Source: Candidatus Rhodoferax bjergmarkensis (GTDB taxonomy: Bacteria > Pseudomonadota > Gammaproteobacteria > Burkholderiales > Burkholderiaceae_C). Taken from it: a DNA stretch of 64,000 nt. Under the pieces are notes generated by a model. That model made no database searches, had not been told where the DNA came from, and saw only the letters and a program-made list of their open reading frames with translations. This document shows positions 43,431-50,820 of this stretch, piece by piece. Position 1 is the stretch's first letter. Every line of letters begins with the position of its first letter. The stretch spans positions 634,925 to 698,924 of the forward strand of contig JADJFX010000003.1 in NCBI GenBank assembly GCA_016708345.1, written 5' to 3'. The position numbers and the translations under genes are program-made.

Positions 43431-44174
43431 ATGCAACTGCAAGACATTCTTTATTCCCAGGGTTTTGGCACGCGCCGCGTGTGTGCTGGTTTGATTCAGC
43501 AGGGACTGGTTCAGGTTTATGAATCAAATATGCCAGTTCCGCCCGTCAATTGTGCGCAAGCAGCTACTGAATTTATAGCAACTGGACTGCGTTTCAGGGT
43601 TCAGGGCACTGATTGGCCCTACCATGAAAAGGCCTATGTAATGTTGCACAAGCCCGCTGGCACCGAGTGCTCCCAGAAACCGTCCACCTACCCCAGCATC
43701 TACACCTTGCTGCCGTCACCGTTGCGTTTGCGCCCACAAAAAGGGGCTGTGCAAGGGGTGCAGGCGGTTGGCCGGCTCGACCAGGACACCACCGGGCTGT
43801 TGCTGCTCACTGACGACGGCAAGTTCATCCACCGCATGAGTTCGCCCCGCCACCACGTGCCCAAGGTGTATGAAGTGACTGTGAAACATGCGCTGGAGCC
43901 AGCGCAGATTGCCAAACTGCTGGCCGGCGTGGTGCTCGATGACGACCCCAAACCCGTGCGGGCGGCGGCCTGTGAAGCGGTGTCAAGCCACCATTTGCGG
44001 CTGACCCTGACAGAGGGAAAGTACCACCAGGTCAAGCGCATGGTGGCAGCGGTCAGCAACCGGGTGGAGGCCTTGCACCGCTCACAAATCGGCGCGCTGC
44101 GCCTGCCCGATGATCTGGCTCCCGGCCAGTGGCGCTGGCTCAGTCAGGCTGATCTGGACAGCATCTCCGGTTAA
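43431..44174 (+). CDS. RsuA/RluB/E-family pseudouridine synthase
   Basis: 247 aa with an S4-like N-terminal region and the catalytic motif VGRLDQDTTGLLLLTDDG. EGKYHQVKRMVAAVSN is the family's C-terminal element. RsuA modifies U516 of 16S rRNA; the sequence (KVYEVTV) fits RsuA best but RluE is possible. Residues about 40-51 (CAQAATEFIAT) are encoded by a Comamonadaceae repeat inserted in frame between the S4 part and the catalytic domain. Confidence 0.88.
   Translation: MQLQDILYSQGFGTRRVCAGLIQQGLVQVYESNMPVPPVNCAQAATEFIATGLRFRVQGTDWPYHEKAYVMLHKPAGTECSQKPSTYPSIYTLLPSPLRLRPQKGAVQGVQAVGRLDQDTTGLLLLTDDGKFIHRMSSPRHHVPKVYEVTVKHALEPAQIAKLLAGVVLDDDPKPVRAAACEAVSSHHLRLTLTEGKYHQVKRMVAAVSNRVEALHRSQIGALRLPDDLAPGQWRWLSQADLDSISG
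43549..43582 (-). repeat. Comamonadaceae dispersed repeat, copy 7, inside the RsuA-type gene
   Basis: ATTGTGCGCAAGCAGCTACT followed by GAATTTATAGCAAC, the reverse orientation, read in frame. Confidence 0.8.
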
Positions 44175-44175
44175 G

Positions 44176-44586
44176 TCACGCAGGCACGACAAGTCGCCAT
44201 ATCCACGACGCCAGCACAATCGCCCCAGCGCCCATCCATGCATGGGAAAGGCTGCGGGGTGACACCCATCGGTGCCCGGTAATGGCCTCACCCGCCAGCA
44301 GTCCACTGTGCAGGGCCGCAAGCGCCAGCAGGGGCAGCAGGCCGGGGTTGGTCTGCCAGGCGGCATAAAAGTCACCTTGGGCCAAGGCAGCGCAAGTGCG
44401 TATGCCGCCACACAAAGGGCAGTCAACGCCGGTCAAGTGCTTGAAGGCGCACAGGGGCAGGTCACCAAGCGCCAAAAAGGCGGGTGCTGCCGCCACGCCA
44501 AGCGGCAGCAGGGCACAGGCGGCCATGCGCCAGTGCCGCTCTGGCGGGGCCAGAACCTGGTGCTCAGGCAATGGCGATGGGACCAC
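44176..44586 (-). CDS. DUF2752 membrane protein
   Basis: 136 aa with about three hydrophobic helices. The DUF2752 signature is TGVDCPLCGGIRTCAALAQG followed by DFYAAWQTNPGLL, with a CPxCG pair. The role is unknown. The GTG start at 44586 overlaps the upstream membrane-protein gene by 23 bp; an ATG at residue 21 (44526) is possible but would cut into the first helix. Confidence 0.82.
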   Translation of the reverse strand: MVPSPLPEHQVLAPPERHWRMAACALLPLGVAAAPAFLALGDLPLCAFKHLTGVDCPLCGGIRTCAALAQGDFYAAWQTNPGLLPLLALAALHSGLLAGEAITGHRWVSPRSLSHAWMGAGAIVLASWIWRLVVPA

Positions 44587-45130
44587 TGTCGGTGAGTTGT
44601 TTGGCCATGTGGTACATGCCGATCAAGGCAATCGGCAGTGTGATGACAACGCCAATAAAACACAGGATCATGCCAAGGTTGCCAATGATGCCCAGCACCA
44701 GCATGCACAGGAAGGCACCCAGCAGATTGGCCTTGACCGCTTCCCAGGCCCGTTTGAGCGCAGCGATACCATCTTTTTCACCCGTGGCCACCAGGAAGGC
44801 TGCGGTGGGAATGATGGCCATGACCAGCATGCCAGGAAGAATGCAGAGCATGAAGCCTATCGACACGATGATGGAGCCCACCAAAACTGCCAGCAAGGCA
44901 GGCACGAAATCATCAAAACCCTTAAACAAGTCGCCAATGCCCACGGCAGCGCCATCCTCCTGTGCCTTGATCATGCGCATGTAGCCCACCATCATGGGGC
45001 CTGTCAGCAGGCCGAAGCCGACACCGCTGATGAACATGACCAGTACAGTGGCAATGATGTGGGTGACCGGATCTTTCTTGAAGCCCGCAAAACCAGCAGA
45101 AACGCATGCCGAAATATCAGGAGAAGCCAT
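44564..45130 (-). CDS. Multi-pass membrane protein of unknown function
   Basis: About 188 aa beginning MASPDISACVSAGFAGFKKD, with four or five helices (VTHIIATVLVMFISGVGFGL, FVPALLAVLVGSIIVSIGFM, LLGAFLCMLVLGIIGNLGMI). Conserved elements are GPMMVGYMRMIKAQEDG and FKGFDDFVPAL. The arrangement resembles membrane proteins of unknown function found next to DUF2752 genes. I chose the ATG at 45130; codons upstream of it are not hydrophobic or family-like. Confidence 0.78.
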   Translation of the reverse strand: MASPDISACVSAGFAGFKKDPVTHIIATVLVMFISGVGFGLLTGPMMVGYMRMIKAQEDGAAVGIGDLFKGFDDFVPALLAVLVGSIIVSIGFMLCILPGMLVMAIIPTAAFLVATGEKDGIAALKRAWEAVKANLLGAFLCMLVLGIIGNLGMILCFIGVVITLPIALIGMYHMAKQLTDSGPIAIA

Positions 45131-45350
45131 TTTTAATCCCTTGTTTATAAAGTGGTTGTGGTGAAAGCCCATGGTAATGGCTTTTTGGCCGCGAACCTGC
45201 TGTTTGAGGGGGTGGTGCGATACTTCATTTGATTTTTTCATTCCCCGGTGGGACCAGTGGCCACGCTGGTGGTAGCGCTTTTTGGCAGGGGGAGCGTTCA
45301 TTTAGACGCTGTTTTATGTCAAAAAGGGGTCAAATAACATCTTGATTACT

Positions 45351-45412
45351 CTTAAAATGATAGCTGCTCGCGCAGATAAGACGTGCGCAAACGCCCTAAA
45401 TAGCTTTAAAAA
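45351..45412 (+). repeat. Comamonadaceae dispersed repeat, copy 8
   Basis: CTTAAAATGATAGCTGCTCG followed by CGCAGATAAGACGTGCGC and a TAAATAGCTTTAAAA end. It lies in the 345-bp gap between divergent membrane-protein genes, which holds no other gene I can support. Confidence 0.8.
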
Positions 45413-45475
45413 TCCGCTGCGCCTGACGTTTGGCTGCACGCACCGGGCCTCAGTGCCATCACCCCATGAACCCCC

Positions 45476-46378
45476 ATGAACCTGTTGTTTGATTCCTTCT
45501 GGCGCGCGCTCGCTTACTGCCTGCATCCGCGTGTCATCGGCCTGTCATTTTTGCCATTGGTGCTGATGGTGGCACTGTCATTGGGTTTGGGCTATTTTTA
45601 CTGGGCCAGTGCTGTGGACTGGGTTTTTGCGCTGCTGCAAGAATCCATGGTGATCGAAAGTGTGGTGGCCTGGCTGCAAAGTGTTGGCGCAGGCAATCTC
45701 AAAATGGTGCTGGCCCCGTTGCTGGTGATCATTGCCGCAACACCCGTCATTGTGGTGCTGTCCCTCTTGTTGGTGGCGCTTTTGATGGCACCCGCCATGG
45801 CTAGACTGGTGGCGCAGCGGCGTTTTCCCACCATGGAGCGCAAGCAGGGCGGGTCTTTGGTCGGCAGTGTTGTGTGGTCTCTGGGTTCGACTCTGCTGGC
45901 CCTGATTGCGTTGGTGGTCTCGGTGCCGCTGTGGTTGGTGCCTCCGCTCATTTTGGTGCTGCCACCCTTGATCTGGGGGTGGCTGACTTACCGGGTGATG
46001 GCGTTTGACGCCCTGGCCGAGCATGCCAGCGCGCAGGAGCGGCGCGAAATCTTCAGAAAACATCGTGGCTGGCTGCTGGGAATGGGTATTTTTTGTGGGT
46101 ATCTTGGGATTGCGCCGAGTTTGATTTGGGCATCGGGTGCTTTGTTCGTGGCCTTCTTTGCCTTGCTGGTACCCGTGGCCATCTGGATCAACATCTTGAT
46201 TTTTGCGCTGTCATCCTTGTGGTTTTCGCATTACTGTCTGGCGGCCTTGCAAGCACTGCGCGCCGAAAAGGCGGCCACAACCGCCGCCGCCGCAGCAGGC
46301 CCCGCACCCGTGACGATCGATGTGCAGGCAGTAACATTGCACCATGACAACCCATCTGACCCCCCTCGAATCCCCTGA
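45476..46378 (+). CDS. EI24/CysZ-type membrane protein
   Basis: 300 aa with about six helices. The N-terminus NLLFDSFWRALAYCLHPRVI, the central APAMARLVAQRRFP and DALAEHASAQERREIFRKHR are EI24-domain features, the family that includes the sulfate permease CysZ. Substrate is not clear. The C-terminal tail is Ala-rich. It overlaps the cinA-like gene by 35 bp. Confidence 0.85.
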   Translation: MNLLFDSFWRALAYCLHPRVIGLSFLPLVLMVALSLGLGYFYWASAVDWVFALLQESMVIESVVAWLQSVGAGNLKMVLAPLLVIIAATPVIVVLSLLLVALLMAPAMARLVAQRRFPTMERKQGGSLVGSVVWSLGSTLLALIALVVSVPLWLVPPLILVLPPLIWGWLTYRVMAFDALAEHASAQERREIFRKHRGWLLGMGIFCGYLGIAPSLIWASGALFVAFFALLVPVAIWINILIFALSSLWFSHYCLAALQALRAEKAATTAAAAAGPAPVTIDVQAVTLHHDNPSDPPRIP

Positions 46379-47360
46379 GGCACTGCCACGCTTTGGTCTG
46401 ATCATCATCGGCGACGAAATCCTGTCAGGAAAACGCGCCGACAAGCACCTGCCCAAGGTCATTGAATTGCTCAAGGCGCGCGGTTTGCAGCTTGACTATG
46501 CAGATTACGTGGGTGATTCACCTGACCGGATCACCGCCACCCTGGAGCGCGCGTTTGCTTCGGGCGATGTGGTGTTTTCCTGCGGCGGCATTGGCGCCAC
46601 CCCCGATGACCATACCCGCCAGTGTGCGGCGCGGGCCTTGGGCCGGGAACTGGTGCTGCACCCACAGGCCGAGGCCTTGATTCGCCAGCGCATGCAAGAA
46701 CTCGCCAAAGAGCAGGGCACGGTGTATGAAGCCAACCGCCCCGACAATCTTCATCGGCTCAACATGGGCATGTTTCCTGTGGGCGCACAAATTATTCCCA
46801 ACCCGTTCAACAAGATTCCCGGTTTTTTCTGCGCGGGAGCTGGCGCAGCGCAAGGTAAGGGTCAATTTTTCGCCGGGCCGCCCCAAGACTCACGAAGTGC
46901 GGCGGAGCCAAAATTAGCCCCCTCGGGGGGCAGTGACCCTCAAGCGGAATCGGCTGACGCCGATTCCGGGGCAGTGGGGGAGCCCGTCACGAGCCTTCGG
47001 CGAGGAACGCAAGGGGGCGTTTTCTTCGTACCCGGCTTTCCCGTGATGGCCTGGCCGATGATTGAATGGGTGCTTGATACCCATTTCCCCGCGTTTTTTC
47101 AAACCGGTGCCTGGATCGAAAAATCGGTGATTGTTTTCGGTGCCATGGAGGCGGCCCTGACGCCCTTGATGGTTGATATTGAGCACCGCCACCCCGGTGT
47201 CAAAGTGTTCAGCCTGCCCAGTGTGGACCATCCCGAGTACGGTCGGCATATTGAACTGGGCGTCAAGGGGGCGGCGGGCCCGACCGGTCAGGCGTATATT
47301 GAATTGCTCAAAGGCCTGCAACTTTTGAATACCCAGCTTGGCCCTGAATTGGTGCGTTGA
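46344..47360 (+). CDS. CinA/MoaB-like molybdopterin-binding domain protein
   Basis: 338 aa of the competence/damage-inducible CinA N-terminal (molybdopterin-binding fold) family: LIIIGDEILSGKRADKHLP, VVFSCGGIGATPDDHT and YEANRPDNLHRLNMGMFP. No C-terminal PncC deamidase domain is present. After IPGFFCAG the protein carries about 60 low-complexity residues (PQDSRSAAEPKLAPSGG and similar) before VFFVPGFPVMAWPM resumes the family sequence. This block is encoded by a GC-rich repeat inserted in frame. Confidence 0.87.
   Translation: MTTHLTPLESPEALPRFGLIIIGDEILSGKRADKHLPKVIELLKARGLQLDYADYVGDSPDRITATLERAFASGDVVFSCGGIGATPDDHTRQCAARALGRELVLHPQAEALIRQRMQELAKEQGTVYEANRPDNLHRLNMGMFPVGAQIIPNPFNKIPGFFCAGAGAAQGKGQFFAGPPQDSRSAAEPKLAPSGGSDPQAESADADSGAVGEPVTSLRRGTQGGVFFVPGFPVMAWPMIEWVLDTHFPAFFQTGAWIEKSVIVFGAMEAALTPLMVDIEHRHPGVKVFSLPSVDHPEYGRHIELGVKGAAGPTGQAYIELLKGLQLLNTQLGPELVR
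46835..47022 (+). repeat. GC-rich Burkholderiales-type repeat inserted in the cinA-like gene
   Basis: Contains GCCGGGCCGCCCCAAGACTC, then CCCCCTCGGGGGGCAGTGAC, GCTGACGCCGATTCCGGGGC and GGAACGCAAGGGGGCG. This pattern of CCGCCCCAAG and CCCCCTCGGGGGGCAG elements is one I know as an intergenic repeat in Comamonadaceae. Here it is read through in one frame for about 60 codons. Confidence 0.7.
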
Positions 47361-47365
47361 TGCAA

Positions 47366-47382
47366 TGCATTCATTTGGTGCA
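47366..47382 (+). promoter_or_regulatory. NtrC-binding site, glnA-distal
   Basis: TGCATTCATTTGGTGCA. The right half matches the NtrC consensus (TGCACCA-N3-TGGTGCA) exactly; the left half matches in four of seven. It is centred about 167 bp upstream of the predicted start of transcription. Confidence 0.7.
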
Positions 47383-47393
47383 ATCTGTTCAAA

Positions 47394-47410
47394 TGCACCA
47401 AATTGAAGCA
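47394..47410 (+). promoter_or_regulatory. NtrC-binding site, glnA-proximal
   Basis: TGCACCAAATTGAAGCA. The left half is a perfect NtrC half-site; the right half matches in five of seven. It is 28 bp from the distal site, centre to centre, on nearly the same helix face. Confidence 0.72.
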
Positions 47411-47515
47411 TGCATTTTTCTTCGGTCTTATGCTTCCTTGCCTTGTTGTGGCCAAAATTCGGCGCAAACTCAAGGCAAAATGCGGGGTTTGGCGAATTTC
47501 TTCAGTTGCCGGGTT

Positions 47516-47530
47516 TGGCACAAAACCTGC
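47516..47530 (+). promoter_or_regulatory. Sigma-54 promoter of glnA
   Basis: TGGCACAAAACCTGC matches the -24/-12 consensus TGGCAC-N5-TTGC, with GG and GC at the required spacing. Transcription would start near 47541, about 40 bp before the glnA ATG. With the two NtrC sites upstream and ntrBC downstream this indicates nitrogen-regulated glnA expression. Confidence 0.82.
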
Positions 47531-47579
47531 ATTCGCTGATAGGTAACTTTTTTCACAACGACCCAACCAGGAGTATTTG

Positions 47580-48995
47580 ATGGCCAAGACCGTCGCAGAC
47601 GTGATGAAGATGGTAAAAGAGAACGAAGTCAAGTTTGTTGACTTCCGTTTTACTGACACCCGTGGCAAGCAGCAGCACACCACCGTGCCTGTTTCGCATT
47701 TTGATGAAGACAAATTCAGTTCAGGCCATGCGTTTGACGGTTCCTCCATTGCGGGCTGGAAAGGTATTGAAGCATCGGACATGTTGCTCATGCCCGATCC
47801 CAACACGGCCAACATCGACCCCTTCTTTGAAGAAACCACCGTCATCCTGACTTGCGACGTGGTAGAACCCACCGACGGCAAGGCCTATGACCGTGACCCT
47901 CGTTCCATTGCCAAGCGTGCAGAGTCGTACCTCAAGGCCTCTGGCGCTGGCGATACCGCTTTCTTCGGACCTGAGCCCGAATTCTTCATTTTTGACGGCG
48001 TGCGCTGGAGCACCGAGCCGAACAACACCTTCTACGAAATCGACGAGTACGAAGCACCCTGGAACACCGGTGCCAAGCTCGAAGGCGGCAACCGTGGCCA
48101 CCGTCCCACCGTCAAGGGCGGCTACTTCCCCGTGCCCCCGGTTGACAGCACGCAAGACATGCGCGCCGAGATGTCCCTGATTCTCGAATCTTTGGGCATT
48201 CCGGTGGAAGTGTTCCACCACGAAGTCGCTGGCGCTGGCCAGAACGAAATCGGCACCCGTTTCAGCACCTTTGTTGAGCGCGCTGACTGGACCATTTTGC
48301 AAAAGTATGTGATCCACAACGTGGCCAATGCCTACGGCAAAACCGCCACCTTCATGCCCAAGCCCTACCATGGCGACAACGGTTCCGGCATGCACGTGCA
48401 CCAGTCGGTCTGGAAAGACGGCAAAAACCTGTTTGCCGGTGACGGCTATGCCGGTCTGTCGGACTTCGCCCTCTACTACGTTGGCGGCATCATCAAACAC
48501 GCACGTGCCCTGAACGCCATCACCAACCCCGGCACCAACAGCTACAAGCGCCTGGTTCCTCACTTCGAAGCGCCAGTCAAATTGGCTTACTCGGCCAAAA
48601 ACCGTTCTGCCTCGATCCGTATTCCGTTTGTGGCGAACCCCAAAGGCCGTCGCGTGGAAGCCCGTTTCCCCGATCCGCTGATGAACCCTTACCTGGGCTT
48701 TGCTGCCTTGTTGATGGCCGGCCTGGACGGCGTGGAAAACAAGATCCACCCCGGCGAAGCAGCCACCAAAGACCTCTACCATCTGCCCCCAGAGGAAGAC
48801 AAGCTGATTCCGACCGTCTGCCACAGCCTGGACCAGGCGCTGGAGCATCTGGACAAGGACCGCGCGTTCCTGACCAAGGGCGGTGTGTTCACCGACAGCA
48901 TGCTCGATGCCTACATTGACCTGAAGATGCAGGAAGTGACCCGTATGCGCATGTCGGTGCATCCTGCCGAGTACGATATGTACTTCTCGCTGTAA
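47580..48995 (+). CDS. glnA: Glutamine synthetase, type I
   Basis: Makes glutamine from glutamate, ammonia and ATP; a dodecameric cytoplasmic enzyme. 471 aa starting MAKTVADVMKMVKENEVKFV, with AGGAG upstream; a TTG directly before the ATG is not needed. Signatures include FDGSSIAGWKGIEASDM, the ATP site HGDNGSGMHVHQS and the adenylylation loop with Tyr400 in KDLYHLPPEEDK, so GlnE control is expected. Transcribed from the sigma-54 promoter described and followed by a terminator. Confidence 0.97.
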   Translation: MAKTVADVMKMVKENEVKFVDFRFTDTRGKQQHTTVPVSHFDEDKFSSGHAFDGSSIAGWKGIEASDMLLMPDPNTANIDPFFEETTVILTCDVVEPTDGKAYDRDPRSIAKRAESYLKASGAGDTAFFGPEPEFFIFDGVRWSTEPNNTFYEIDEYEAPWNTGAKLEGGNRGHRPTVKGGYFPVPPVDSTQDMRAEMSLILESLGIPVEVFHHEVAGAGQNEIGTRFSTFVERADWTILQKYVIHNVANAYGKTATFMPKPYHGDNGSGMHVHQSVWKDGKNLFAGDGYAGLSDFALYYVGGIIKHARALNAITNPGTNSYKRLVPHFEAPVKLAYSAKNRSASIRIPFVANPKGRRVEARFPDPLMNPYLGFAALLMAGLDGVENKIHPGEAATKDLYHLPPEEDKLIPTVCHSLDQALEHLDKDRAFLTKGGVFTDSMLDAYIDLKMQEVTRMRMSVHPAEYDMYFSL

Positions 48996-49013
48996 TCCGT
49001 TACAGTTTGTCGC

Positions 49014-49044
49014 AAAAAAAGGACGGCACTTGCCGTCCTTTTTT
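49014..49044. terminator. Terminator after glnA
   Basis: GGACGGCA, CT, TGCCGTCC (49021-49038) flanked by seven A and six T, so it can act on both strands. Confidence 0.88.
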
Positions 49045-49134
49045 GTTGCGGGAAACTTTAATTTTTAGAATAGGCGTGCAATTGGCGCATACTGACAGCA
49101 AGGTCTGCTCATTTTTTTGAAGTGTGGAAAACGT

Positions 49135-49638
49135 ATGAACTATGCTTTGTTGATTCCATTGGCGGCTGTTGTGTTTGCTGCCAACAGTTTTTCTCAAGAT
49201 CAAATTTACCGGTGTGGCAATGAGTACACCAACACCGTGCCCAGCCCGCAAAAAACGGGCTGCAAGTTGGTCGAAGGCGGTAACGTCACGGTGGTGCAGG
49301 CCGCGCGTCCCGCAGCCGGTGCGCCTGCGCGTGCCAGCGCAAGCCCTTCGGCCGGGCCCAAGGTGGACAGCAATGAGCAAAAATCCCGCGACTCCGATGC
49401 CAAGCTGATTCTGGAATCCGAACTTAAAAAGGCTGAGGCCCGCCAGGCCGAGTTGCTCAAGGAATACAACAATGGCGAGCCCGAAAAGCTGGGCCCGGAG
49501 GCGCGCAATCACCAGAAGTATCTGGACCGTGTGGCCGAACTCAAGGCCAGTCTGGCCCGCATTGAAAGCGACATTGCCGGCATTCGCCGTGAACTCGGCC
49601 GTGCGCCAGCTGGTTCTTCGGCATCCTCATCCAAATAA
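49135..49638 (+). CDS. Exported protein with C-terminal coiled coil
   Basis: 167 aa with a signal peptide (residues about 1-20), a short domain with IYRCGNEYTNTVPSPQKTGC that resembles DUF4124-type periplasmic proteins, an Ala/Pro-rich linker and a charged helical region with coiled-coil character (ESELKKAEARQAELLKEYNN, YLDRVAELKASLARIESDIA). Function unknown. It lies between glnA and ntrB, a position seen in related genomes. I chose the ATG at 49135 (GGAAA upstream). Confidence 0.8.
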   Translation: MNYALLIPLAAVVFAANSFSQDQIYRCGNEYTNTVPSPQKTGCKLVEGGNVTVVQAARPAAGAPARASASPSAGPKVDSNEQKSRDSDAKLILESELKKAEARQAELLKEYNNGEPEKLGPEARNHQKYLDRVAELKASLARIESDIAGIRRELGRAPAGSSASSSK

Positions 49639-49643
49639 GCAGT

Positions 49644-50741
49644 TTGAAAACGTCAGCCCCCACCACTTTGGCGGTGTCTGAGGCCAGCGTTGTGTCGCGC
49701 TTTCATGCCTTTGACCTGTTGGCCACGCTGGTGGCGGTGGTCAACAGCCAGGGGGCCGTGCTGTTTGCCAATGCCGCGCTGGAAGATGCGCTGGGCATCT
49801 CGCGCCGGGCCATTGTCGGCTCGCATTTCCCTGACAGTTTTACCGAAACCTTGCCCCTGCTTCACGCCCTGCAGGGTGCTGGCGGCAACGAGTTTGCCGC
49901 TTTGCGCTACGACGCAGTGCTAAGGCGCATGAGCCGCGAAGATTTGCCGGTGCATGTGATCGTGACCCAGACTGAAAAGCCGGAAGAAATCATTGTGGAA
50001 CTGTTGCCACTGGAGCAGCAGGCACGCCAGGACCGGGAGCAGCGGCTGGCCGAACAGGCGCAAACCAACAAAGAACTCATCCGCAACCTCGCACACGAGA
50101 TCAAAAACCCGCTGGGCGGCATTCGCGGCGCTGCCCAGTTGCTCGAAATGGAGATGGAGTCGCCCGATTTGACCGAATACACCCAGGTCATCATCCGTGA
50201 GGCCGATCGTCTGCAAATACTGGTGGATAGGCTGCTGGCCCCGCACCGACGCCCCCATTTGGTGGGTGATGTCAATATTCACGAAGTTTGTGAGCGGGTG
50301 CGCTCGCTGATTCTGGCCGAATTCCCAAAAGGCCTCAAAGTGGTGCGCGACTATGACACCTCCATCCCCGAGTTTCGGGGCGACCGCGAGCAGCTCATCC
50401 AGACGGTGCTCAATATCGCCCACAACGCCTGCCAGGCACTGGTGGAATTGATCGCCCAAGGCCAAGCCAGCCTGACTTTTCGCACCCGCATTGCCCGGCA
50501 AACAACATTTGGCAAACAACGCTACCGGTTGGCACTGGAATTGCATGTGATTGATAACGGGCCTGGTGTACCAGACTCGATCAAAGACCGCATTTTCTAT
50601 CCGCTGGTGTCGGGCAGGGAGGGCGGTTCGGGGCTGGGGCTGACATTGGCGCAAACCTTTGTTCAGCAGCACCACGGTTTGATCGAGTGCGACAGTGAGC
50701 CAGGTTATACGGATTTCAAGATACTGATTCCCTTGCCTTGA
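49644..50741 (+). CDS. ntrB: Nitrogen regulation sensor kinase NtrB (GlnL)
   Basis: Phosphorylates or dephosphorylates NtrC according to PII status. 365 aa: N-terminal PAS (residues about 23-125), HisKA with H151 in NLAHEIKNPLGGIRGAAQLL, and an ATPase domain (NIAHNACQALVE, DNGPGVPD, GGSGLGLTLAQTFVQQH). TTG start at 49644; an in-frame GTG at 49674 is possible. The short gap after the upstream gene indicates an operon with ntrC. Confidence 0.94.
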   Translation: MKTSAPTTLAVSEASVVSRFHAFDLLATLVAVVNSQGAVLFANAALEDALGISRRAIVGSHFPDSFTETLPLLHALQGAGGNEFAALRYDAVLRRMSREDLPVHVIVTQTEKPEEIIVELLPLEQQARQDREQRLAEQAQTNKELIRNLAHEIKNPLGGIRGAAQLLEMEMESPDLTEYTQVIIREADRLQILVDRLLAPHRRPHLVGDVNIHEVCERVRSLILAEFPKGLKVVRDYDTSIPEFRGDREQLIQTVLNIAHNACQALVELIAQGQASLTFRTRIARQTTFGKQRYRLALELHVIDNGPGVPDSIKDRIFYPLVSGREGGSGLGLTLAQTFVQQHHGLIECDSEPGYTDFKILIPLP

Positions 50742-50820
50742 TCCGTTCCCGTCGTGCCCATTAACCGCGGACAACTGCAGACAACGGCAGTCAACCGCTG
50801 ACCTGAGGATGACACAACAT

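Noticed and set aside
47721..48962. 413-codon open frame opposite glnA on the minus strand
   Set aside because: It is the mirror of a high-GC, strongly biased coding sequence (glnA). The translated sequence has no family features and no ribosome site.
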